Shown piece by piece: positions 28,032 through 43,224 of a stretch of 44,370 nt of DNA (position 1 is the first letter of the stretch; each line of letters begins with the position of its first letter). Location: positions 1-44,370 of the forward strand of contig JANBPT010000323.1 in assembly GCA_027575765.1 (NCBI GenBank). The letters are read 5' to 3'. The position numbers and the translations under genes are program-made. Source of the stretch: Tieghemiomyces parasiticus (Eukaryota > Kickxellomycota > Dimargaritomycetes > Dimargaritales > Dimargaritaceae). The notes beneath the pieces were generated by a model that saw nothing but the letters and a program-made list of their open reading frames with translations, was not told the origin of the DNA and searched no databases.

Positions 28032-31000
28032 CTAGGTCGAGAAATTGAAGACGTGACCCCACAAACTCAACCGCACGGTGTGATCGGACGGCCAATCGAG
28101 GCGGGTATGCTTAATAAATTCCCCATCGGCCAACACGTTACCCTGACCCGTCGGCAGCAGTTCCTTGGCCGGGATGGTTCGAAACTCGCGACTGGGTCGG
28201 GTGGCGCTCACCGTCCCGTTCGATCGGGATTCAGGTGTTTCCATTGAAGTCGCCAATGACGATGACGACAACCGACCGGTGCCCTCCCCCGCGGAGGTCC
28301 CGGGCGATGCCGAGCGAGGGTGGGTATCCAGGTCATGGGTACGCGCCCGGCCGCGGGTCTTCATGGTGGCAAAGAACGACGAGGCCAGCATACTAAATAG
28401 GTTGGTGGTGGCTTCCCACACAACCAGGCGGTTCTCGCCGGCGCAGTACGAGCCGATATGTCGGCCGTCGGGTGAAAACCCGACCGCAACCACCGGTAAG
28501 CGGTGGCCTTCGAGCACCAGGCAGTGTGTGGCAGTGCGTAGGTCCAATACGACGACGGCTCCTTCGGGCGTTCCGAGGGCCAGTTTTTGCGTGGCGCTGT
28601 GGAACGCAAGGCTCGGGTAGCTGGGACCAGAAAGTGTGAATACGAGGGTAAGCAATTTCGGGTTAATGGCGGTGTCCAGATCGCTGGCCCGCTTTATGGT
28701 GCGTCTCTCGGGCAAGGGTGGCTGCATTTCGAGGCCCTACCGATGGAATCCAATGTCACAGTCGTACTTACGTGCGAACCAATTCCTGCAAACACTGGGT
28801 AACCGCTCCGACCATACCCTTCCGGACCTCAGGGACGCGCGGATCAAGGGATTGTACGACGGTATCGACTAGGCGGGCCAAGAACGGGGCGAGGGCGGCC
28901 GCCCGGCGGGGCGCCAAGTACCCGAGGACCCTCAGGGCCGCCCGGCGGTCTTGCAGATTCCCCGTGACCAGTAAATCCAGATTGAGGGCGGAGGCCACCA
29001 GGGCGGGGGCCAGGGCCGTTACACGTAGGAGGGCACTACGGGCTTGCAGTTCATCGGCATCGGGGGCGGTGGTACAAGCCCGGGGCAATACTAAAGTCCG
29101 CACCAACTGGGTGCCGTCGAGGTAGGGTGACCACGTCGTAAACCCGCGGGACACCACCTCAGTGGCCACCGCACGGGCGGGCGGGCGGGCATTGGGCGAC
29201 CGCAGGATCCACAGCAGTGCCTCGGCGACCCGACGGCGGAGATCATCCGGTAGTGCGTCCCGCTCATCCGCGCCCACTGCGCCCAGCAGTAGGACGGCCG
29301 TAGTGGCCGGGTGGATGGAGCGCGGGCGGTGGGACGGGCCCGGGTGGGCCCCGTTACTAGTGTTAGCCGGAGACGTTGGGCCCGGTACGAACATGGCCCA
29401 AAACTCGGTAAACGCAGTGATGGCTGCGGGATCCAGGCGCTGCAAAGTTGTGCCCAGGAGCATTCGGGCGGTTTGCTGCAGTCCGTTGTCACGGTCTTGC
29501 CAGAAGGCGGCCAGACGGGCGAGGTTTGGGAGGCAAAACCCAGGACCCACAGCATCCGGGAGGAGACCACCCAGGAAGGTAATGTATGGGAGGAGTTCAC
29601 GCTCACGATCGGGGGCGCCCAGGACAGCGTAGAGCATGGCTAGGAGGGTGAGGAGTCGACCAGCCGTTGTGTGGCCACTTACCGTCCAGGGAGCGATAGT
29701 GGTGGTGCTGACGGAGGAAGGGGTGTGGTGGATTACAGCGCGGCCGTCAAAGGCATCGACGGCAGCTGGGAGGTACGAGCGAGCTGGTGGGACAATGTGT
29801 AGGACACGGCGGGCGTGGTCGTCGAGGGCCGGGTCGAGGCTCCAGGGCAATACGGCGCGGAGTAGGAGCCGGGCGGCTGCGCCGGACGGGGCGGCAAGTA
29901 GGGAAGTGGAGTCCGTTTCTGAAGAGGTCGGCGATCGTATGGCAGTGATAGCCGCGCGAGCATCAAGAGTAACGAGGTGATAGAGTACACGGCCTGGTGG
30001 ATAGGAGAGGGAACGAGGAAAAGTGGCCGTGGCGGGCGAGGGGGGAGGGCGTTAGACTTGAAAACTTAAGGTGGGTCGGTGGTACACACTAGCTATTTCG
30101 ATAGACCAATCTCCCAACTTACCGCTCGGCAAAGTCAGGCCGGGTGTAACAGCCACCGCCGGATCGACCGCCGCAGTGTACGCTGGTGGGAACCCAAATA
30201 CGACTTCCGAGGGTCCACCGTCCGCCGGGTTTGGCGGGGCCAGCAGGGGCATCGGATCCATGAAAGGCTTCGGCAGGGACCACGTATGGGCGGCCACGCT
30301 CTCCCTATCCCACATCACCCGCAACGTATTCGTCGCCGGGTGGTACCTCACCGTTCCCATAGTATGGGGGGTGGGTGGAGTAGCCGCGAGGACGCGGTGA
30401 TTAGCCAAGTCGACGAGGACAAGGCTGCGGTCGGCGGTAGCCACGACAATATAGCTGGTAGTGAGGTGATGGAGGACAGCTGCGCGGCGGAGGAGCGTCG
30501 GGAAGGCCGGGTGGGTGAGGTCGGCCGGATCGACGGCGGCGAGGCGGATGCGAAGCCGGGCTAGACCAGCGCCATTGGGATCGGTAGTAGTGGTGAGGGT
30601 AGCAGCTGGGTTGGTGTTGACGCGTGGCCGGTTACCCCGCGGGTGGTGGTGGTCGTGCGGGGAACGTGGGCCCGCCGGTACACCCAGACCGAGGCGGGGT
30701 GTGGGGAGGCGGAGCCGAGCGGATTTGCGGGCCCCAGTCAGGGATCGGCGACGCGGGCGGGAAGGGAAGGCGGAGGGGAACCTGCGGGTTGATGTATTGG
30801 AGGCGGCCGCGGTCGTTGCGGAACGTAGGCTACGGGACCGCAGGTGTGCAAAGGCGGGCGCAGAGGGGGCTAAGGCCGCCAAATCAACCGCCAGGTGGCG
30901 GATACGGTCGACAAGGTCGGCAGGCGCCGGGTGCTCGCCGGGTGAAGTCCGTGCCGTGCGAGAGTCGAGCGGAAGCAACCAAGTGACGGGACCGGTTCCG

Positions 31001-33361
31001 ACAGCGCACCGCGATGGTGGGGATACGGTTGAGTGCCAAATGGACAGCTGGCCGCCCAAGTCACCGACGACAACGTGCGGATCAGTGTCTTCCGCCTTGG
31101 AATGGGCCGAGGTTAGCGCCAGTATACAGGTGGGTGGGGCCGTGCAAGGCCCCGGAGTATCTCCAGGGTCAGTGTAATGGTAGCGCTGGGTACAGTCACC
31201 ATCACTATTGTCGGTTTCAGTGTCCACTGTAAGTAGGCCGTCGGCGGCCACGTCTAGGACATCGCCTGTCATGGCGTCACCTAGCAATATGCGGGGCCCA
31301 CGTTCATCAACTGCAGACCCGACGGTTGACCAGGTCACGGCTGATGTAGTTCCCTTCAGGTCTAAACGTGGCCGTAGCGCTGGAACGACCCACGTGCCGG
31401 AGGGCACGACGCGGTCACCTCCCTGGATTGTCACGGCCGGGTCAACATGAATAGGCGGTGGAGCCATGTGCGACCGGCCACTCGTTTCGGTCCGGAGAGA
31501 CTCGCTCGTCAGGCCTGCCATTTCATCGTTTTCCGCCGACATGGGCCGCAGGACTGGCGAGGCCGCTACCGACGATGACCGCCGCGACCCGGCGGCGTGA
31601 TCCGACCCGGGACCTAACAGGTCGCGGAATGCCAGGGCTAACCCAGGGGATACTGGGGCGCGTTCCCCGCTGCCCGGCGCTGGGCTAGTCGCCATCATCG
31701 GGGTTAGATCCACGCGTCGGCCAGGAAGGGATGCGGCACTACCCAGGGCCGGCGGCCGAGGGCGCACAGTTGGGGAGGCGGTTTCGCGGGGTTGGAATTG
31801 GGCGGTGCTCAGCGCCGGCGGGGCGGGAGATTTACGCGCCGACCCGAAGGCCGGACTACCTTCGTCGCGGACAGATAACGCTGGTGACGGGGAGAGAAGC
31901 GCGCCTGTGCCGGATAGTGGCGTCGATGCGTGCGGCGGTGAGGGGGCAGAAGGGGTGGGGTGGCGTGTGTTAAACAGACGGAGACCTGGCTGGACGGGGG
32001 CGTTGACCCAGGCCACGTAGAAATCACAACTCTCCTGGGGGTTGCCGGTGGCGGAGGCTGTGACGCAAGCCGTGGCTGGGGAGGGCTGGTGGCCGAGTCC
32101 CTGGGTTTGGAGGAATCGTAAGGGAGTTGGTGGCGAGGCGGTATCGACGAAAAGAGCGTTGCCAAGCTGGTCCCACAGGCAGAGCCGCGTACCACCGTTG
32201 ACAAAGGCCGCGGCCCGGAGGTCCGACCGATCTCCCACAGGGACGGACCAGCGCACGCTTTCAGTGAGCACGTTATCCTCGAGACGGAAGAGCTGGTGAG
32301 AGACAGTGAAGGGGAGAAGGTAAGTGAAGCGGGAGTGGAAGTGAATATGGCTGTGATTGTAAACGGCACCTGGACATAGGTGACCAAACCTACGCTCGTT
32401 ATACTCCCCCTTAAACGGGTCGCATCGCGGCGCTCACCTTGGCGCCCTTGCGAAATACCACCGCGAATCGTAGCTTGCTTGGGTCCCGGGCGTGGAGCGT
32501 GAGGTGACGGACACGGTCCCCTAGCTGAGTGTACCGCCCTGTGAGGCGAAACGGGTCATGTCGACGGGGCGCATCAACGGGCGGCGCTACCGGTTCCGTA
32601 CCCTGCAGCCACGAGTGCCACAGGGCGTGGTCGGCCAGCAGAACGTGGAGGTCGATGTCCCACGTCTGCAGCGTACCGTCCACGGTACATGTGACGGCCC
32701 AGAGTCGACTCGGGTGAGCACCACCGGGTGCATCCATGTGGTGGTGGCAAGCCAACCCGGCCACCCAATCGGCCTGGGGCCAGACAGTGATGACGTCAAG
32801 CGTGAGCAGATCCAGCACGGCCACGGTGGGGCTGGTCCCGGCGAGGAAGCCCAGGGTGGGGCGGTCGAGGGTTACCTGGGTCGTGGTGACGCACAGGGTC
32901 TGCGGTACACCGCCACTCCCGGGGTACACGTTGGGGTGCCGGCGGAGACAGTGGCCGTCATCCAGAGCGGTCAGGCGGGCCTCGCCGCGGCGTGTAATAC
33001 TCAGGACGGCCCAGACGAAGCCTTCGGGGGCATCGGCCGGGTACTGGAGTACTTGTAGAATAGCAATCGGGGCGGTGTGGGCAGACGCCTGGCATGTCGG
33101 GCGGAACTGCAGCCCGCCGTCACTGCGGTGGGTCTCACCATAGTGGACAGTCCCGATTACCAGTGCGCCACTGTGAAGGCCGAGGACAAGGCGGAAGGTC
33201 GTCGGAACGACGAGGGTAGGAGGCGTGGTGGCCAGGGCCGTGACGGTGGTGGCCCGAAGTTGCCGGGTGAGTGTCCAGTCGACGGGGTCCACTGTCGTGG
33301 CGGACCCTGAGCTGGCCGGCCAGATGGCGAACGAGGTCCGCAGCGGCTCGGCAGTGGCCAT
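28032..33361 (-). CDS. Rabconnectin-3 beta / WDR7-like WD40 protein (4 exons)
   Basis: I join four exons: 33361-32438, 32292-30123, 29993-28772 and 28683-28032. Introns are 145, 129 and 88 nt with GTGAGC, GTAAGT and GTAAGT donors and CAG acceptors. All phases fit and give about 1655 residues. The N-terminal part is a WD40 propeller; FLAGTSPTVAVLDLLTLDVI followed by a Trp-containing word and a TVDGTLQTWDI strand align with the order seen in WDR7. A long Ser/Pro-rich insert, helical repeats (exon 3) and a second propeller blade pair (LALGTPEGAVVVLDLRTAT, VAVGFSPDGRHIGSYC, NRLVVWEA) follow. The end (LDWPSDHTVRLSLWG) matches the fungal WDR7-like tail from memory. Proteins of this family pair with DMXL/Rav1-type partners to control V-ATPase assembly on endosomes. 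An extra 5' exon cannot be excluded. The last acceptor (28684) is the least certain. Confidence 0.88.
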
Positions 33362-33969
33362 GAAAGAGGTGGAGGGTGAATGGGTGGTAAGGGCAGCTCT
33401 GGGGCGTAACACAGTTGGACATGAGCAAGGCGACAGGGAAAAGTTAACTAAAGGTGGAAGAAGGAATGCGCTTAAACGGTTGGTGGGCTAGGCAGCCGCA
33501 GGGAGGCGGCGGAGCTTTGGCGCCTTCAGAAGTACGGTGGACGTGGGAGAAGGTGCGTAACCCTACCCCGCCGGCCTGGGGAGGGGAAGAGGGTGCGGGT
33601 GGTTCCAGACTTTGGGGGCTAGAGTAGGGAGCCAGCCAGGCAGACCGACGGTGTAAGGCGGGCGTACAAAGCCCTAGTGGTGGACTGGCCCGTTAGTCAA
33701 CTAACCAATTATGCCGGTTTTTCGCTCCCTCTAGGCCCACTCAAGCTGGCTGTCGCCCTATACGCCCCACCTTACCAAGTCCGCCCGACCTGGCAACCCG
33801 AGGTGGTTGCCCAGCCTTGCCCTACAGCTCATCCGCCTGCCTGCGCTGGCCCATCCCCCCTCCTTCTCCCTTGCCACACCATAGCCCGCCCATTTACTCA
33901 ATCGCCCCTGCCCTATTAAAGCCGATCGCCCTTCGTTTACCTATTTTGTACCCCTTCTAAAAGACCACG
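33362..33969. promoter_or_regulatory. Shared divergent promoter region (WDR7-like / ArfGAP)
   Basis: Only 608 bp separate the two start codons. The right half is strongly pyrimidine-rich on the plus strand (33840-33965) with a TATTAAAG word at about 33913, about 55 bp before the ArfGAP ATG. The left half is GA-rich on the plus strand, i.e. CT-rich for the WDR7-like leader. No gene fits inside. Confidence 0.6.
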
Positions 33970-37522
<3,553 letters not shown>

Positions 37523-38269
37523 TTTAGGAGTCAGCCAGTATTGGTTCGCTCCTAATCGCCATTAAAATATCTATACGATTGTGATCCTATTCTGAGTTAT
37601 TTTTTAACGCCCCTAGGACCATCGTCATGAACCACTTGGCGAGCTCATATGGGCGGTGCAGAGTATCGGGCTGTGTAGTCAATTGGTCGGAGTCTCAAGA
37701 ACTCCGATTTATAAAACATTGAAGTTGAGCGCGTTTGAATAGGAAACTAGGCTATCCTTAGAACATTACGTCGGGCGTCTGGTATCCGTCAATACTTCGT
37801 TAAAGGAGATCCAGCTCATACCCAGTGTAACAATTGGTACCTCCAGTGGCATAAGCTATATGTGAGGTCTAAGAGGGCCTCGCGATTGACAGAACTGTGG
37901 AACCAGGCGCCCGCATTTTACGCGGCAGATGGTGAGTCGGAGAATATGGGTTGGATGCCGATACCTACTAGGCCTAGGATCCTTAGGTGGTAGATTATGC
38001 ACAGCGCAAGCTACTAGACGCACCATGTTTTCACATCCCCCGACCATATTATACATACATACATTAGTCGATGTACTTAGGCCTGATGGATTGCGGAAGC
38101 CTATAAATCTTTTACACGCGCCTTTGGCATGACTAACCCCTTGACGAGTGAGCACTTCACAAGACAGAAGATTAGGATTGTGCACCGTTAAATTTAAATC
38201 AAGCCTGTCGATTTATAGTTACAGTGACACGCCTTAAACTACTGAGCCGAGCGGTTGTGGCATCTCCGC
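37523..38269. other. Intergenic, no supported gene
   Basis: AT-richer DNA downstream of the ArfGAP gene. AATATC/ATTAAAATAT words just after its stop could serve in 3'-end formation. The ORFs here (37856-38185 minus, 37929-38132 plus) overlap and look random. Confidence 0.45.
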
Positions 38270-38600
38270 CCTTTTTCTCTACCTATTATTAATTATTCCA
38301 TACACCAGCTATCCATTTACAGCGACTCCAACCTTCCTGATCTGTCGGACGTCGCCCCTTCTTGACAGGAACCTCTGCCTCTATTCTTTTAGGACTTAGA
38401 TTCCACCAGTCTTCTTCCTTTATTGACCCGGCAGCCTCACAGCTGCCTTCTTATTCCGCCTGGGCGCTAGCCCCGCCCCGCACTGCCTTCCTTGGGTTCC
38501 CTTCTAACTCAAGCGGCAGCCAGCTACGGAGAACGCAGGACATATTTCAGTATGAAAGATCCTCCGGGGCCGCTACGCAATAAAAGATAGCTATCATCCC
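38270..38600 (+). repeat. M module copy 7, isolated
   Basis: About 26 kb from the accessory region, this segment keeps the module order: TATTCCATACACC, CAACCTTCCTGATCTG, CTCTGCCTCTATTCTTTTAGG, CTTCTTCCTTTATTGACC, CACAGCTGCCTTC and TTATTCCGCCTGGGCGCTAGCCCC. It then has a worn TATA site (TTTCAGTATGAAAG, about 38552) and GCAATAAAAGATAGCT where copies 3 and 4 have CAATAAATAGCT. No ORF of note follows, so it is a free-standing copy or an orphan promoter. Confidence 0.65.
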
Positions 38601-38905
38601 AACCGCCATACCCTCGCGCCCGCTAATCCCTAGTAGCATCATCACACATGCCATCGCCGTGTATACTCCATCGTCCATTCAACCGCTGTTAACCAACTGG
38701 GTACTGCATCATCTCCCACAGTATAATATATTTCATTATTAACACACCGCAGTACATGGGATTTGGTCACTGAATGAGTTCGCTGAAAGTGCTACGGCGC
38801 ATGGTGTCTAATAGTAAGAATACCGTAAAAGCACTTCAAGTTTGAACTGTAGGCGAGACATGCGTTATAATTTTCAGGTCCTTACGAAGGCGGTTCCTGG
38901 ATGAC
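38601..38905. other. Spacer after the isolated M copy, no gene seen
   Basis: No frame longer than a few dozen codons. A worn continuation of the leader seen in the 241-aa genes may be present (CTAATCCCTAGTAGCATCATC), but nothing codes. Confidence 0.4.
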
Positions 38906-39232
38906 CTACATAGGAGCGGCAAATCCACTTCCAGGAGCAGCAGTAGGGTTGCTAAGGGAAGCAGCACCAGCACCGCTCTTCTTAATCTTCCTCTTTTCGC
39001 CCTGCTGCCTTTCATCCTGCTTCACAGCGGCCTTTGCAGAGGAGTGACGGTCCAGGGGCTGGATATGAGAGCCTCTAGCGGGAATTGAGACAACAGTATC
39101 ACGGCGGACGAGCTCCTGATGGGCGCCGTGGGAAGAGGTATAATCGAAAGACAGAGTCGAAGCGGCCAGGCCGCAGGTAGCCACGGCAACGGAGGCGACG
39201 GCGGTGATGGTGATGATGCGGGTGAAGTACAT
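38906..39232 (-). CDS. Small secreted protein, 108 aa
   Basis: ATG 39232 to TAG 38906, with a TATA box about 135 bp upstream. The N-terminus (MYFTRIITITAVASVAVATC to about residue 24) is a textbook signal peptide: a short basic start, a hydrophobic Ile/Val/Ala core and small residues before the cut. RR at 43-44 is a likely Kex2 site. The rest is charged, with a KRKIKK patch and a Gly/Ala/Pro-rich end. After the signal it has no Cys and no domain. It is GC-richer than its surroundings and stands alone in 5.7 kb of gene-poor DNA. It may be a processed peptide, wall protein or effector-like protein; function is unknown. Confidence 0.72.
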   Translation of the reverse strand: MYFTRIITITAVASVAVATCGLAASTLSFDYTSSHGAHQELVRRDTVVSIPARGSHIQPLDRHSSAKAAVKQDERQQGEKRKIKKSGAGAASLSNPTAAPGSGFAAPM

Positions 39233-39364
39233 GGTGGAAGCTGAGAGGGGTAGAAAGAGATTGGGAGAATGTCAGGTCAATGAAAGGTTGATGGGGGGTA
39301 GAGCTGAAACGGTAGATGCTGTGAGTGATGATGACCTGAGTCTGTAGGCGGGCATCGGCCCGAG

Positions 39365-39372
39365 TATTTATA
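39365..39372 (-). promoter_or_regulatory. TATA box of the small secreted protein gene
   Basis: TATAAATA on the minus strand, about 135 bp before the ATG. The CT-rich leader (CTCAGCTTCCACC before the ATG) fits a highly expressed fungal gene. Confidence 0.65.
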
Positions 39373-39609
39373 CGCCTTAAAATGGACGCTAGTGGGGATC
39401 AAGCATTCGACCACCAGAACGGAAGCAATGCGTGAATCCACGGTCTACCCTCCATGGGAGCGAGCACAGATCATACTAATGCCCTCGGCGTTTACTTTAT
39501 AATCAAAATCTGTCACCATGTGGACACTCAAATGAAGAAAGACGAGAGGGGGAGGTGAGAAATTACTCCTACACAAAGGTGGTTAATATGGCCAACTACA
39601 AAAGAAAAT

Positions 39610-39741
39610 TTAGTAGATTAAACCATTGCGGCTGGTTAGCGCTGTGAAATCCCTGTCTGCTGCCGCTACAGTGACGGTAGGGGGATGGCCGCGAGACATC
39701 CTTCTGGCATCCGGCTCCTTTTCTGCTGAACCAGACGACAT
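39610..39741 (-). CDS. Possible very small gene or 3' exon, 43 codons
   Basis: ATG 39741 opens MSSGSAEKEPDARRMSRG and continues to a TAA near 39610. Just upstream is an acceptor-like TTAATTACTAG, with a possible donor (CTACGTAAAG) near 39846. A TATA-like region (GCAATAAATATCCC) and a CT-rich leader lie near 40000-40100. This could be the last exon of a short protein-coding gene, but the first exon cannot be fixed. No family recognised. Confidence 0.25.
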   Translation of the reverse strand: MSSGSAEKEPDARRMSRGHPPTVTVAAADRDFTALTSRNGLIY

Positions 39742-40109
39742 GATATTGGTCTTTCTAGTAATTAAATTAAAGGTATTAAAGCTCTTCGTTAGCATCTCGC
39801 CGGTTAGGAAGCCCTTCCCCCTCCCACAGTCAGATAGATCTTTACGTAGCAAGGTGTCTCACCACAGTTTATCTAACAGCCGTGAGTTCGTCTCCGCCCG
39901 TTTTCGGAGCCTTGCTTTTCATTTCTCTCGTCTCGCACTCTCATCGGTGGATTGACTGCGATTGTTTCGGGCAAGCCATGGGCTATCACTGGATGGTCAT
40001 AGGGTAACGAAGGGTGCGGCCCGAGGGACGGAAGAAGACGAAGTGAACACCGAGAGTGGGTCGCTTGGCGAGTAGACCAAGGCGGGATATTTATTGCATA
40101 CTAAACTAA

Positions 40110-41690
40110 CAAGCACTAATGGACAAATCGACCCCTTTAAAAAGGCGTGTTTGTGGATGATGAGAGACTGTTTGGTGGTGTTGAGGGCCTGAGTTTCAGC
40201 CGAGTTCGACTTAACCGTCGGAAGGTCTTTAGCTTTCCCATCATGGTGGTGTGGCCAATTCGTGAGGCAAGCCCAGTTGGGGTGGCTCCATCCACAAGAC
40301 CAAGTGTGGTGGAAGGCTATGGCCTTGACCTAGAGCGTCTCCCAATTGATCCCTCGATCACAATATTTTGTTGATAAACGATAAATCTGCTTGGTGAGAT
40401 AATGGTTACCTGTTACTGCGGCGGTCGATGGATCATGGGAACAGATGCCTTCGCTTTGAAAGTGGCGCAGCCCTAATTCTCATGTGGGGAGAAATGACCT
40501 CCAAGGTGCAGGCCGCTAGTCTGAGAGGCTAGTGCCACTAGACTGCCGGGCATGCAAGGTTGCTAGGGCCGGTGAAGGGAGTATTGGGTAGGCCCGGATA
40601 CCATCTTCAGCGCAATACCTTTAGGCCGGTGCAACCGTTGCAAGATAACCGTAACCTGTGCTAAGGTTAACGGTTCCTGGGAGTATGCTACGCTTTAAAT
40701 CGCCTTACTTAGATGTCATTGCGGAGCTGTGCCATACTTTGGCCTACGCTACGAAGTGTTATTGTCCCGTTACATATAGGCTTTTCCGGTGGCGCACTGA
40801 ACATGGGACGCCTCAAGTGCGGCTCGCGTTCCCTTGACCGCGGCCTATATTTCTAGATAGCTTTTGGTTTCTCAGACAATGCAATTTAGGGGGAGGGGTT
40901 CTAGTGCACAGGTTTAAGTTGAGATACACCTATTGCAATACTGCTTGATGCTGAAAAATGAATTATTGTGATGCCCAAACAATGCAGCAAATATGTGTCA
41001 CTTTCGCCAAGGCAGATATTGTAGACTTTTTATATTTGCATAAGTAATCTCTCTCCAATCAGCAAATGGACAAAACAAAAGCGGGTACTATTGCCCTGAA
41101 ATGGTGCATATTCAATCCAAGGGAGCGGTGTGGTGGGTGTGATCGAAATCTCAAGGATCTCAATAAAGGAGTGATGATAGTTAACCTTTGTCGATCCCGA
41201 CTTGGAACCTTATACATGGCAAATTTTTGCGTCTTGACTTTGACACTATCGTGCTAGGGAAGAGGGGAGGAATGGTAGGGAGGCGTAGCAAAGCGTTGCG
41301 AGCGTCGTTCGAAAGGAGGAATGGCCTAGGTGGTTGCGATAGGACGTAAGATTGGTAATGGAATTCGCTATTCTTAGCCGAGTGCATGGGTGGCGGCGTG
41401 AGGGTATGGTAAGGCGGCTGGTGACTGCTACCTGATGCATCGCGGTGTAAGGCCGTTTTGGCGACCACAAGCAGTAAGGGTTACTGTAAGGTTGGTAGAG
41501 GCTGCCAACACTAACTGGCACTGGGGCGGTTGACAGGGTATGGGCTAATTAAACCAGCTGTCTAATTCAACTGCGGCGAAGTAGGAGGAAGGATCCCCCC
41601 CTGACAACCCAACTCACTAGGGCACTCCCACTGGGGAAGATAGCGACGGTCAAATGCCTTGCATGTACAGAGGCGTAACGGGCTTGATAT
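40110..41690. other. Intergenic, no supported gene
   Basis: Short frames only (for example 40147-40374 plus). The 40540-40690 stretch has several short inverted words but does not fold into a tRNA cloverleaf. CpG is common here, in contrast to the next block. Confidence 0.4.
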
Positions 41691-41699
41691 CAGGGCAAA

Positions 41700-42800
41700 C
41701 CCTGACCTCTCCCTTCCTTCTATTCAATTAGTATGCTCCAAAGGCCGAGCTCAATTGCATATGGTAACCCTGTATTCACACTCGTTTTAGTCAACCCCTT
41801 CAATCCCCCCTGCAAAGTATGCCAACACAGGGTACAGCCCACAGCACCTCCAATAGGCTACACTGACCCTACACAATACAATCACACTGCTGGGGAAGTA
41901 AGCACAGGCCTCCATAAGTCTAGGTACCTGCCATCCTACTTTAGAATAGTGCAATAACTCCACCGCCTTCTACCATTACCTACATCTCTCTCCAGTCCTC
42001 CCTCCCCTCCATTGTGCAATGGGTTCAGAGGTGAAGCTTAAATGTGTAACCCCTGTTTCATGAGGCCTTTAGACCGCCACATGTATTGAACAGGTCTGGA
42101 GGGGCAGTCCACTCCCCCTATATTGCTGTTCTGGTATAGCTATTTGATGATGAGTAGACAATGGCCACCATCCAAGCTGAATACCTCCGTAATGTAAGGG
42201 TTGGGGTCATAACACTTCAACTTGCAGCCAGGTCTGGCTTTTCCAGCACCGACCAGCCTCCTCACTCATGCACATACTGAGAGGGATGTCTGTCTGTCTA
42301 CCCACTCCACTCCTCCCCTGAACAACAAGCCCTGCCATTGACCTGCGGGGACAGGGATCTTACCTACCAAGAAGCAGCCATCAAGACTTTCCAACAAGTT
42401 GTGAACGTCTATCAGGCGCACTGATGCAACACCTTCCTCATCCGTTGTTCCCTGGGGACACTGTCCACAATCCTCCAGTTTTCACCAGTGGTTACCCTGG
42501 TGTCTTGGTCCAATTCAATCTCCTCCATATACCCACCCAGGTTGGCCATCTACCCTTAGTCTCCCTTCCTCACTCAAACTGGCATACTCAATTCACCATC
42601 CTAACAGGCTTGGGCACCTTCTGTCCAACTAGAGGCCTAATACTTGCCAATTGGTATGATCCCCCATGGCAGGCTTCTCAACCTCCTTGTAGCTAATGGC
42701 AATTCCCACACGAGTGCTGAAGTCCAGGTGGAGGGTATGCTAATCATACAGGCAACCTTTTGTATATAAGCCAATGCCAATAGGAACTCGGAATCTGCAA
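41700..42800. other. CpG-depleted block, probably a decayed element
   Basis: Over 41761-42780 I count about 10 CG dinucleotides in about 1020 bp at near 50% GC. Neighbouring DNA has that many in one or two hundred bases. CA and TG words are abundant. Only broken frames occur (41733-41957 and 42424-42696 plus). A TATATAAG word is at about 42763 with no ORF after it. This fits long-term methylation and deamination of an old repeat, or DNA from a different source. Confidence 0.55.
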
Positions 42801-43224
42801 TAACTGTTACAGTGATTTGCTGCTAGGGCTGTGTTTAAATGGGTAATTCGATCTGAAGAATATTGCCGAGTTTTCATATATATATAGGCGAAACCAAATC
42901 ATTGGAGATATTGTGTGAATTCATACCAGTATCTGTATTGTCGACGTGAAGAAGGTGACTGGGAGGGGGAATGAAAGCAAACGGCGGGGGTTGGTGCGAG
43001 GTGACTAAAAACTCACCGTCAACCGCGAGTGAAGCTTGTAATGTAAGAGTGGTATTTTTATGAGACGATAAAACGTATAATGGGAAAGGTAAGAGAATGC
43101 CACCTATACTGAAATCTGACCAAATTTGATTTGGAAGAAAGGAAGGGAGGGGAGGGGGGAGGGCCTGGTGAACAAAACCTCCCACATCCGCACAAGCGTC
43201 ATCAAACAAAGAGAGAGAGAAAAC

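Noticed and set aside
40540..40700. Possible tRNA or structured RNA
   Set aside because: Several short inverted words occur, but no T-arm GGTTCRANTC, no anticodon arm and no acceptor stem could be placed.
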